From an uncultured Gammaproteobacteria bacterium (lineage in GTDB: Bacteria; Pseudomonadota; Gammaproteobacteria; Pseudomonadales; Azotimanducaceae_A): 10,095 nt of DNA. Each line of letters starts with the position of its first letter. Position 1 is the stretch's first letter. Location: NCBI GenBank assembly GCA_913041025.1, contig CAJWGQ010000099.1:1-10095 (forward strand), written 5' to 3'. Of this stretch, positions 1 to 6,968 are shown piece after piece. Made by a program: the position numbers and the translations under genes. The notes under the pieces were generated by a model. It worked only from the letters and a program-made list of their open reading frames with translations, was not told the origin of the DNA and searched no databases.

Positions 1-2
1 GT

Positions 3-1421
3 CACCTGTCTAAAGACTCAGACAACAATGCGATAATGGCGCAAACGCTTGGGTACGGTACGGATTTCATCGACTTTGTCGGCTATCACGCTTGGGTCGG
101 CACTGATCAGTCGGTAGAGGCGGTTCAGGTTACCGAGTGGTCCGAGCCCCAGACCGTCATTGGTAGTCATTTACACCGCATTGTTTACCCAGATTTTTAT
201 GAGAAGCACCAACAAAAATCCAAGGAATTAGAGACGGGGCACAGGCACCGATCGGGGAAAGTCAGCTGCTTGCAGCTTCGTGGGGAATATTTGTTCGCCG
301 CTGCTGGGGAGAAAGGAATGATTGTCTATGATGTAGCTGGCATCGCCAATAAAGGAATCAGTCAGAGAATTATCACCGCTCCGTCGTCTAAGAGGGGGCA
401 CGACACAACTATCGATAGTGAGAATGCGACGTGCCTTTCTCTCGTTACTACCCAGCCAATAGCGCCAGAGCGGAATCAGGGTGAATTGATGAGGGTGATT
501 AACGAAGAGAAGCCTTTCCATCCAATATACAATTACGCTGTAATTACCGATTCGGTCGAGGGAATAATCCTTACCGACATAGGGACATTGGCTGACGGCG
601 AGCCCAGGAACAACTTCTTGACGCGGGCACTGACTTGGAATGAGGGTGGCGTGTTAAATGGTGCGAGGGACATTGCCGTCGGTGGTCGATACGCCTACAT
701 AATCGCTGACGCCGGCTTGGTTGTCTTAAATTTGGACGATCCTTTGAATCCAAAGCATTTAGCAACCCTACCACTTGTTTCTGGTCGGTCGGTGGTCCAA
801 CAGTTTAGGTACCTGTTTGTAACGGACGCAGAGGGTCTGAAGACAATTGATGTTACTAATCCCGGAGAGCCTCAGTTAGTTTTAGATTCGAAACTGGCTC
901 TGGCGGATGCCAACAAGGTTTTTGTTGCGAGGACATATGCCTACGTCGCTGCTGGATCGGATGGCCTGATAATCGCGGATATTGAGGACCCAGAGAATAT
1001 AAGCCTTTACAAGCAATTCAACGCTGGGATCGTCGATGCACAGGACGTCGTGGTCGCGAGCACTAACGCGAGTCTTTATGCTTACGTAGCCGATGGCGTT
1101 GACGGTTTGAAGGTTATCCAGCTTACCTCACCAGATTCCCAGCCGAGGTATTATGGGTTCAGCCCTGAGCCGATGCCAGAGCTGATTGCGAGCTTTCCAA
1201 TGAAAGGTAAAGCGTTGGGCTTGTCTAGAGGCTTAGAAAGAGACAGAGCAGTCGATGAGACTGGTGGCCAAGTTGCTCTATTCAACAGGATAGGGTCTGG
1301 ACCGCTCTCAGAGAGCGATATGCGAGGCCTTTATCTAGACAAAAAGGGAAAGCCTTGGTTTGTCGAGGATGATCCAACGCAAAAGCTTACGGCTGAAACT
1401 CAAAGAATGGAGATCGAATGA
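3..1421 (+). CDS. LVIVD-repeat beta-propeller protein, 5'-truncated by the window edge
   Basis: The reading frame is open to the left edge, and the first internal ATG (36) has no ribosome site, so the true start and any signal peptide lie outside the window. Counting from that ATG, about six repeats of the LVIVD type can be seen: GMIVYDV (94-100), GIILTDI (176-182), GLVVLNLDDPLNP (227-239), GLKTIDVTNPGEP (267-279), GLIIADIEDPENI (310-322) and GLKVIQLTSPDS (357-368). Most are preceded by a YAY(V/I)-type beta-strand. Such repeats form beta-propeller blades and occur in exported bacterial proteins; no catalytic motif is visible. The C-terminal 90 residues, after the last repeat, are charged and do not show the repeat. 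The stop overlaps the start of the multiheme cytochrome gene (ATGA), so the two are co-translated and the protein is probably a periplasmic or surface partner of that cytochrome. Its exact role is unknown. Confidence 0.8.
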   Translation, partial: HLSKDSDNNAIMAQTLGYGTDFIDFVGYHAWVGTDQSVEAVQVTEWSEPQTVIGSHLHRIVYPDFYEKHQQKSKELETGHRHRSGKVSCLQLRGEYLFAAAGEKGMIVYDVAGIANKGISQRIITAPSSKRGHDTTIDSENATCLSLVTTQPIAPERNQGELMRVINEEKPFHPIYNYAVITDSVEGIILTDIGTLADGEPRNNFLTRALTWNEGGVLNGARDIAVGGRYAYIIADAGLVVLNLDDPLNPKHLATLPLVSGRSVVQQFRYLFVTDAEGLKTIDVTNPGEPQLVLDSKLALADANKVFVARTYAYVAAGSDGLIIADIEDPENISLYKQFNAGIVDAQDVVVASTNASLYAYVADGVDGLKVIQLTSPDSQPRYYGFSPEPMPELIASFPMKGKALGLSRGLERDRAVDETGGQVALFNRIGSGPLSESDMRGLYLDKKGKPWFVEDDPTQKLTAETQRMEIE

Positions 1422-2692
1422 AATCAGTACAGATATTCTTCATGTCGCTTTGTTTTTTAATTTGTTTACCGGTCTTCGGTAGTGAGATTCCGCAATACGC
1501 GGAAAAGATGCACATGGGCGTAGCGACTTGCGCGTCAGGAGTTTGTCATGGTTCGATTCGGCCGCGGTCCGCTACTAATGTTCTTCAAAACGAATTTGTA
1601 ACTTGGAGCAGGCTAGATCCCCACAGTAACGCTTACAATCTTCTGTTCAACGAAGACTCAAAACGAATAGCACGTAACTTGGGACTTTCTAACGCCCACG
1701 AAGCGGCCCTTTGCTTAGATTGTCATGCTGACAACGTACCTTCCGAGAGAAGGGGTCCCAAGTTTCAGCTTGCTGATGGCGTCGGTTGCGAAAGTTGTCA
1801 TGGGGGCTCGGAGATTTATCTTTCATCACACACCGATCCCAACCAAAGTCACGCGCAAAATGTTGAGGATGGATTGTATCCCACCGACGATGTTTTGGCT
1901 CGAGCGAACCTTTGTTTTTCATGCCACATGGGTGACCAGAATAAGATAGCTAGTCACGAGATTATGGGAGCAGGGCATCCAAGACTCTCGATAGAGCTAG
2001 ATACGTTTACCGCGCTAGAACCTCCGCATTATCTGGTTGATTCTGATTATAGAAAAAGAAAATGGGATGAAGATAGCGTCGTCGTCTGGGCTGTCGGCCA
2101 ACTTCAGGCCGCGAGACAGACGGTTTTGCTAATCGAAGAGCATTTGAACAAGAGTGATGATCGGTTTCCCGAGCTATCCCTTTTTGACTGTCATGCGTGT
2201 CACCACCCAATGTCTGATATCAAGTGGCGTCAGAATAAAACTGTTGGCCTTCCTCCCGGTTCGGTTCGACTAAACGATGCTGGTCTGAGCATGATTTTTC
2301 CCATGGTGGAAGTGCTTATGCCGGAGGAGAGCAGGAGCTTTGCGAAGTTATCTAGAGACCTCCATTTAGCGTCGAGCAAAACCGTAGGACTCGCGAGATC
2401 TCTAAAAGATCTCTCGGTTTTTCTGGACGAGTTTGAAGAAAAACTCAATCTGATACCGGAGCGCTCTAAGGATGTAATGCTCGAGATATTAAAGATGGGA
2501 CAAGAGGGGAAATTCAGGGACTACGTTGCTGCAGAGCAGGCCGTCATGGCAGTGGACCTTCTTCTCCAGGCTAATGGGACGAGAGGTCGATCAGAAGTTT
2601 GGCTTAATGAGCTTTATGCAACCGTCGAGAACCAAGATAGTTATAATCCCCTTGCTTTTCAGAAGGCGATGCGAGGAACCACCGGTTTGTAA
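1418..2692 (+). CDS. exported multiheme c-type cytochrome (cytochrome c554 type)
   Basis: This 424-residue protein starts with a Sec signal peptide (Lys2, hydrophobic 4-18, likely cleavage after Val-Phe-Gly21). Covalent heme sites are CX4CH at 38-44 (CASGVCH) and CXXCH at 99-103 (CLDCH), 124-128 (CESCH), 166-170 (CFSCH) and 258-262 (CHACH), suggesting up to five hemes. The layout, with a Trp-rich helix and His after the first site and a conserved GAGHPRLSIELD stretch (184-195), matches the multiheme proteins related to cytochrome c554. About 160 residues after the last heme motif carry no heme site and look largely helical. The protein should be matured by the cytochrome c maturation system in the periplasm and transfer electrons; the donor and acceptor are unknown. 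The ATG overlaps the upstream stop by 4 bases and has a TGGAG site 5 bases before it. It converges with the aldehyde dehydrogenase gene, leaving 38 bases without an obvious terminator hairpin. Confidence 0.9.
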   Translation: MKSVQIFFMSLCFLICLPVFGSEIPQYAEKMHMGVATCASGVCHGSIRPRSATNVLQNEFVTWSRLDPHSNAYNLLFNEDSKRIARNLGLSNAHEAALCLDCHADNVPSERRGPKFQLADGVGCESCHGGSEIYLSSHTDPNQSHAQNVEDGLYPTDDVLARANLCFSCHMGDQNKIASHEIMGAGHPRLSIELDTFTALEPPHYLVDSDYRKRKWDEDSVVVWAVGQLQAARQTVLLIEEHLNKSDDRFPELSLFDCHACHHPMSDIKWRQNKTVGLPPGSVRLNDAGLSMIFPMVEVLMPEESRSFAKLSRDLHLASSKTVGLARSLKDLSVFLDEFEEKLNLIPERSKDVMLEILKMGQEGKFRDYVAAEQAVMAVDLLLQANGTRGRSEVWLNELYATVENQDSYNPLAFQKAMRGTTGL

Positions 2693-2730
2693 ACTCGGCC
2701 TTATAAACCCGTTAAAGACAATCTAAAAAG

Positions 2731-4170
2731 CTAGTAAGAGTGGGAGCGAATTACAAGGTTTCGTATTTCTGTCATATCCTCTATCGCAAACTTGACGCCT
2801 TCTCGACCGATTCCGGAATCCTTCACGCCGCCATACGGCATATTATCAACTCTGTAGGACGGAACATCTCCGACTACTACTCCACCGACTTCCATTTTAT
2901 CCCAGGCCCGTTGAACTTTGTAAAAGTCTCTTGTAAATATTCCTGCGTGAATTCCGAACTTACTATTATTAACTATTTCGATTGCTTCATCCCAGGTTCT
3001 AAATTTAGTAAGCAGTGCCATCGGGCCGAATGCTTCTTCGCGAGCAGCATCCGCATCAGCCGCAACATTTTCTAGCAGTGTCGCTTCCAACATATTTTCT
3101 TCAAGACTCCCGCCGCAGAGAAGCGCGGCTCCGCCTGCAACCGCGCTGTCTATCCACCCCTTTAATCTCTCGGCTTCTCCAACAGAAATCATTGGTCCTA
3201 TAAAAGTATCTGGATCTTGAGGATTGCCTGATTTCAGCTTTTTCGTTGCTTCTACCAGCTTGCTTTTGAAGTCATCATAAATCTCTTCATGAACGATAAT
3301 TCTCTGAACTCCAATGCAACTTTGTCCAGATTGATAAAAAGCGCCAAAGATTATTCTCTCGATCGCGTCATTGATATCCTGGGTGTCCGCATCAACCACA
3401 ACAGCAGCGTTGCCCCCAAGTTCAAGAACAACTTTTTTCTTCCCGCATTTTGCTTTTAAATCCCAGCCGACTCCGGGTGAGCCAGTGAAGCTAAGAAGTT
3501 TTAATCTTTCGTCCACTGTAAAAAGATCAGCGCCATCTCTCGAGCACGGCAGAATTGAGAAGGCCCCTTTTGGTAGGCTGGTCTCTGCCAACACCTCTCC
3601 CATAATTATTGCACCGAGTGGCGTTCTTGAAGCCGGTTTCATAACGAATGGGCAGCCAGCCGCTATTGCCGGCGCGACTTTATGTGCTGCTAAATTCAAC
3701 GGAAAGTTAAAAGGAGAGATGAAAGAACATGGTCCGATCGGCACTCGCTTCCACATTCCTCTGTAGCCCTTTGCTCGCGGTGATATGTCCAGAGTTTGGA
3801 GCTCTCCGGGAATTCGTACTGACTCTTCTGCTGCAATTTTGAAGGTATCAATAAGTCGACTGACTTCGCCTTCGCTGTCTTTGATGGGTTTGCCAGCCTC
3901 AATACATAGCGCGTAGGCAAGTTCATCCGACCTCTCTCGAAATCTCGCCACACAATGCTCCAGGATTTGTTGCCTCTCAAAAGAGGGCATGTCCTCCATT
4001 TCAGGAGCGGCAAGAACAGTAGCAGCTATTCCCTGGTCAATGGCTTTCGCATCCGCTAGCGCCACTCGAGTTGCTGGCTGGTTCGTATACTTATCTGTAA
4101 CGATCAAGTCATCGTTTGCATAGACTGCCTCATTCGCCAAAAAGTAAGGATATTTCTCTCTTAATACCAC
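2731..4170 (-). CDS. NAD(P)-dependent aldehyde dehydrogenase
   Basis: A full-length member (479 residues) of the aldehyde dehydrogenase superfamily, which oxidises an aldehyde to the acid (or an acyl-CoA in some branches) using NAD(P)+. Visible hallmarks are the oxyanion Asn155 in ISPFNFPLN, Lys178 in MKPA, the coenzyme loop FTGSPGVG (228-235), the general base Glu250 in LELGGN, the nucleophile Cys285 in GQSCIGVQR and the EEAFGP motif (378-383). All catalytic residues are intact. The start is GTG, supported by AGGAG at 4179-4183, 8 bases upstream; no in-frame ATG fits better. It lies 15 bases downstream of the acetolactate-synthase-like gene, so the two form one operon, and the aldehyde may come from that enzyme's product or from a shared pathway. 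The substrate cannot be read from the sequence; succinate-semialdehyde, lactaldehyde or glyceraldehyde-3-phosphate type activities are all possible. Confidence 0.92.
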   Translation of the reverse strand: MVLREKYPYFLANEAVYANDDLIVTDKYTNQPATRVALADAKAIDQGIAATVLAAPEMEDMPSFERQQILEHCVARFRERSDELAYALCIEAGKPIKDSEGEVSRLIDTFKIAAEESVRIPGELQTLDISPRAKGYRGMWKRVPIGPCSFISPFNFPLNLAAHKVAPAIAAGCPFVMKPASRTPLGAIIMGEVLAETSLPKGAFSILPCSRDGADLFTVDERLKLLSFTGSPGVGWDLKAKCGKKKVVLELGGNAAVVVDADTQDINDAIERIIFGAFYQSGQSCIGVQRIIVHEEIYDDFKSKLVEATKKLKSGNPQDPDTFIGPMISVGEAERLKGWIDSAVAGGAALLCGGSLEENMLEATLLENVAADADAAREEAFGPMALLTKFRTWDEAIEIVNNSKFGIHAGIFTRDFYKVQRAWDKMEVGGVVVGDVPSYRVDNMPYGGVKDSGIGREGVKFAIEDMTEIRNLVIRSHSY

Positions 4171-4185
4171 TTCGAAGTCTCCTCG

Positions 4186-5832
4186 CTAAATCTTCGCGCT
4201 CAGTTTCTTAATGTTAACATTCAGAATTTCATCATTCTCTGAATAATCTACTGGACAATCGATCAAATGAACCCCAGGAGTGTCCAGAGAGTGTTTTAAA
4301 ATGTCCGATAACGAATCTGAGCTCTCAACTCTGTGACCAAATGCCCCGTAGCTCTCTGCATATTTCACGAAATCAGGGTTTCCATATTCAAGTCCCCAGT
4401 CCTTGAGTCCCATGTTCGCTTGTTTCCATCGAATCATTCCGTATGCGCTATCATTCAAAATCAAGACGGTAAGATTCAACTTAAGCCTAACTGCCGTCTC
4501 TAGCTCTTGGGAGTTCATCATAAACCCGCCGTCACCGCAGATCGCCATAATTTTCTTGTCTGGATGGACTAAGTTCGCTGCCATGGCCGATGGCAGGCCC
4601 GCACCCATGGTGGCTAACGCATTATCTAGCAACACGGTGTTTGGTAGATAGGCCGGGTAATTTCGAGCGAACCAGATTTTGTAGACGCCGTTATCCAGAC
4701 ATATAATCCCATCATCAGGCATCGCGTTACGCACTTCTTTCACTAGTCTTTGGGGGTAGATTGGAAACCGAGGGTCATCCTCTCCTTCACTAAGATTTTC
4801 ATTTTGTTTAGTTTTAACAAACGCCATTCTGGAGAAATCCCAATGGCTTTGTTTAGAAAGTTTTTCCTTGATTTGCCAAAGCGCATTTCCAATGTCTCCA
4901 ACTACTTCAATCTGGGGGAAATAGACGGGGTCTACCTCGGCGCGATTAAAGGATACGTGTATAACAGTCGGTCCCCCGTCCTTCATGAAAAAAGGAGGTT
5001 TCTCAATGACGTCATGGCCGACATTTATTATGAGATCAGAGGCCTCAATCGCTCGATGAACAAAATCTCCAGCGCTTAGCGCTGCGTTACCCATAAAAAG
5101 CGGATGCCTCTCGTCGACCACTCCTTTCCCGAGTTGAGTCGTCACAAAGGGAATCCCAAAGTCTTCGACTAGGGCAGTTAGCATGTTACCAGTCACTTTT
5201 CTATTTGCGCCGGCTCCGACAACTAAAAGGGGTGCGGTTGCAGCTTCGATACTCTCCACAGCCGACCATATTGCTTTTTCCTCTGCGACGGCTCTTCTTG
5301 CCGGCTGAGGGATCATCGGCTTCTCATCTGTCTGCTCATCCGCGATGTCTTCCGGCAACTCTAAGTGCACGGCACCTGGTTTTTCGTCTTCAGCTAATCT
5401 AAATGCCTCTCTGGTTTTGCTGGGAATATTATCGCTGGCGACGATCTGATGTGTATACTTTGTGATTGGTCCCATCATGTCGACAACGTCAAGAATTTGA
5501 AATCGGCCTTGCTTTGATTTTTTCACTGGCTTTTGGCCCGTGATCATCATCATCGGCATCCCGCCAAGTTGAGCGTACGCGGCGGATGTTACAAAATTTG
5601 TTGCTCCTGGCCCGAGAGTGGACAAGCAAACACCGGTTTTACCTGTGAATCTGCCATAGGTGGCCGCCATAAAACCAGCGGCCTGCTCATGTCGAGTCAA
5701 GATCAGTTTTATCTTTTCTGAACGAGATAAGCTGTCAAGAAAGTCTAAATTCTCTTCGCCAGGAATTCCGAAGACATATTCAACTCCTTCTGCTTCCAAT
5801 GTTTCAATAAATAGATCAGATGCTTTTGCCAT
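4186..5832 (-). CDS. ThDP-dependent acetolactate synthase large subunit-like enzyme
   Basis: With the ATG at 5832 the protein has 548 residues, the normal length for acetolactate synthase-type enzymes. It has the three-domain plan of ThDP decarboxylases: the PYR domain with FGIPGEEN (21-28) and the catalytic Glu49 in RHEQ; a central domain around GAGANRK (206-212); and the PP domain with the ThDP/Mg motif GDGG at 433-436 ending at Asn460-Asp461. The segment GKTGVCLSTLGPGATN and the PVDYSEND C-terminus resemble the acetolactate synthases classed as PRK08322 (from memory). The expected reaction is decarboxylation of pyruvate and carboligation to 2-acetolactate; another 2-oxo acid or acceptor is possible. 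No small regulatory subunit gene is adjacent, which argues against a classical IlvBN-type biosynthetic enzyme. A longer frame reaching 5940 exists, but its extra 36 residues lie over the promoter region and look non-coding. GGGAG at 5843-5847 supports the chosen start. Confidence 0.9.
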   Translation of the reverse strand: MAKASDLFIETLEAEGVEYVFGIPGEENLDFLDSLSRSEKIKLILTRHEQAAGFMAATYGRFTGKTGVCLSTLGPGATNFVTSAAYAQLGGMPMMMITGQKPVKKSKQGRFQILDVVDMMGPITKYTHQIVASDNIPSKTREAFRLAEDEKPGAVHLELPEDIADEQTDEKPMIPQPARRAVAEEKAIWSAVESIEAATAPLLVVGAGANRKVTGNMLTALVEDFGIPFVTTQLGKGVVDERHPLFMGNAALSAGDFVHRAIEASDLIINVGHDVIEKPPFFMKDGGPTVIHVSFNRAEVDPVYFPQIEVVGDIGNALWQIKEKLSKQSHWDFSRMAFVKTKQNENLSEGEDDPRFPIYPQRLVKEVRNAMPDDGIICLDNGVYKIWFARNYPAYLPNTVLLDNALATMGAGLPSAMAANLVHPDKKIMAICGDGGFMMNSQELETAVRLKLNLTVLILNDSAYGMIRWKQANMGLKDWGLEYGNPDFVKYAESYGAFGHRVESSDSLSDILKHSLDTPGVHLIDCPVDYSENDEILNVNIKKLSAKI

Positions 5833-5889
5833 ATTCCGTTCACTCCCGTTAACAATCCGAACTTTGATACTAAACCGAGATAGACAACG

Positions 5890-5919
5890 TTGCGAATAAT
5901 TTTTCGCAATCGGTGTCAA
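5890..5919 (-). promoter_or_regulatory. promoter with overlapping dyad (candidate operator) for the ThDP enzyme/ALDH operon
   Basis: On the minus strand there is a perfect -35 hexamer TTGACA (5919-5914), located 81 bases before the ATG at 5832. Immediately downstream, a dyad TTGCGAA (5890-5896) - 6 bases - TTCGCAA (5903-5909) covers the spacer and -10 region. The -10 itself is poor: TATTCG with a 15-base spacer, or TTCGCA with a 17-base spacer. Such a dyad position would suit a repressor, or an activator that compensates for a weak -10. I do not recognise a known regulator consensus. Confidence 0.45.
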
Positions 5920-5968
5920 CTTGGCGAAATTTTTTTTCAATGGTGTTTTCGGGCGTAAAAAAATGTTT

Positions 5969-5996
5969 TTGGGACTATAAAATGATCTGTTAGAGT
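5969..5996 (+). promoter_or_regulatory. candidate sigma70-type promoter for the lipoprotein cluster
   Basis: TTGGGA (5969-5974), a 16-base spacer and TAGAGT (5991-5996), each matching 4 of 6 consensus positions. It would start transcription about 55 bases before the first lipoprotein ATG and diverges from the ThDP enzyme operon. Based on motif match and position only. Confidence 0.3.
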
Positions 5997-6057
5997 GCTT
6001 CTGAGGGGCGTTAAGAACTGTGTTAAAGAATAATCGATATTTTTTAGGAGAGAGATT

Positions 6058-6882
6058 ATGAGATTAAAATTAGCGGTTTTGGCTCTAGCGGGCATTTTCT
6101 TGTCTGCCTGTGATAACGCTGTTGACTTGGATGAGGCTTCGGTTGAGGCAGAGGTCGAGCCTACCCCCGTTGCCTATTATGAGTATCTTTGGTGTAAGAG
6201 AGGCGAGAATTGGACGATGGAATCGGCCCAGAGTTTCATCGCCGACTGGAATGCGGAGCTCGACGGCATGGCAAACACTCTTGACAGTGCATTCGTGTAT
6301 GTGCCGAAGGATTTAGAAAACCAAAATTTCGATACGGTTTGGGTTCTTCGATTTCCTGATAAAGCGGCTATGGAAAAAGGTTGGTCAACGTATCAAGAAT
6401 CTGGGGCTGATGATCGGTTGCAAACCATGCACCCTGCAGTGATCGAATGCGGAAATGAGGTAAGTAAGAATCGGTTTGGTTTCGATATGTATTCCGGTCT
6501 AAATGCACCAGATGGATTTGCCGATGAGGAGCCTTATCTTGTCCAGGGCCAGTTTTGTAATTTCAATGAAGGAAAGGGTCCGGAGGATCTAACCCGAGTC
6601 ATTCGCGATCACTTTGTGCCAGCGATAGAGGAAGGAAGAGCAGATGGAAGCTATCCTAGTTACTGGTTCATGGTGGGTGCTCCCGATTTTGACCGTGAGA
6701 ACCGCGCTGACTTTATCTGGATGGATTACTTCGCAAATTCTGACGCAATGGAAAAAGAAACCGGTATTTATTTCGGTAGCGAGAAGGGTAATTCGATACA
6801 AGCCATGTTCGACGAGGTTTCGGAATGCACTGATCAGAACCAGTCCGATGGCTTCTTTTTGCGAAGACCTGAGTCGTCGTAA
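6058..6882 (+). CDS. predicted lipoprotein, tandem paralogue 1 of 3, two Cys-bounded modules
   Basis: Not assigned to a named family. The 274-residue protein has a type II signal peptide (Arg2, Lys4, hydrophobic core, lipobox LSAC with Cys18) and an acidic linker to about residue 37. Two similar modules follow. Module 1 runs from C46 (YYEYLWCKRGENW) through IADWNAE, WVLRF and DKAAMEKGW to C131, then RFGFDMY. Module 2 runs from C167 (FCNFNEGKG) through FVPAI, YWFMVGAP, DFIWMDYF and SDAMEK to C257, then DGFFLRRP. The paired cysteines probably form disulfides in the periplasm. The aromatic strand/helix pattern recalls the repeated alpha-beta (ferredoxin-like, ABM/NIPSNAP-type) fold, but this is a guess. 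AGGAG at 6046-6050, 7 bases before the ATG, supports the start. Cys is followed by Asp19-Asn20, a combination that retains lipoproteins in the inner membrane of E. coli. It is the most divergent of the three copies. Confidence 0.85.
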   Translation: MRLKLAVLALAGIFLSACDNAVDLDEASVEAEVEPTPVAYYEYLWCKRGENWTMESAQSFIADWNAELDGMANTLDSAFVYVPKDLENQNFDTVWVLRFPDKAAMEKGWSTYQESGADDRLQTMHPAVIECGNEVSKNRFGFDMYSGLNAPDGFADEEPYLVQGQFCNFNEGKGPEDLTRVIRDHFVPAIEEGRADGSYPSYWFMVGAPDFDRENRADFIWMDYFANSDAMEKETGIYFGSEKGNSIQAMFDEVSECTDQNQSDGFFLRRPESS

Positions 6883-6891
6883 CTTAGTCAA

Positions 6892-6941
6892 AGCCGGGCA
6901 GATGGAGTTTGTATTTTTTCGCAAACTCTCGCATCGCGGCT
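6892..6941 (+). other. imperfect stem-loop between lipoprotein genes 1 and 2
   Basis: Three nested paired blocks can be seen: AGCCG (6892-6896) with CGGCT (6937-6941), GATG (6901-6904) with CATC (6932-6935), and GAGTTTG (6905-6911) with CAAACTC (6922-6928). Small interior loops separate the outer blocks, and the apical loop has 10 bases. No U-tract follows, so it is unlikely to be an efficient terminator. It may protect the upstream message from 3' exonucleases or tune expression between the two genes. Confidence 0.45.
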
Positions 6942-6968
6942 GAATAGGAATAAAAAAAGGAGAATAGA

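Noticed and set aside
2693..2730. Possible bidirectional terminator between the convergent cytochrome and aldehyde dehydrogenase genes.
   Set aside because: No stable inverted repeat with a T-run can be seen in these 38 bases.
3371..3766. 131-codon plus-strand frame opposite the aldehyde dehydrogenase.
   Set aside because: It overlaps the coenzyme-binding and catalytic region of an intact enzyme on the other strand and shows no independent features.
5833..5940. N-terminal extension of 36 residues on the ThDP enzyme (start at 5940).
   Set aside because: It would begin upstream of the TTGACA box and the dyad, has no family-like sequence, and the internal ATG at 5832 gives the normal family length with a GGGAG site.
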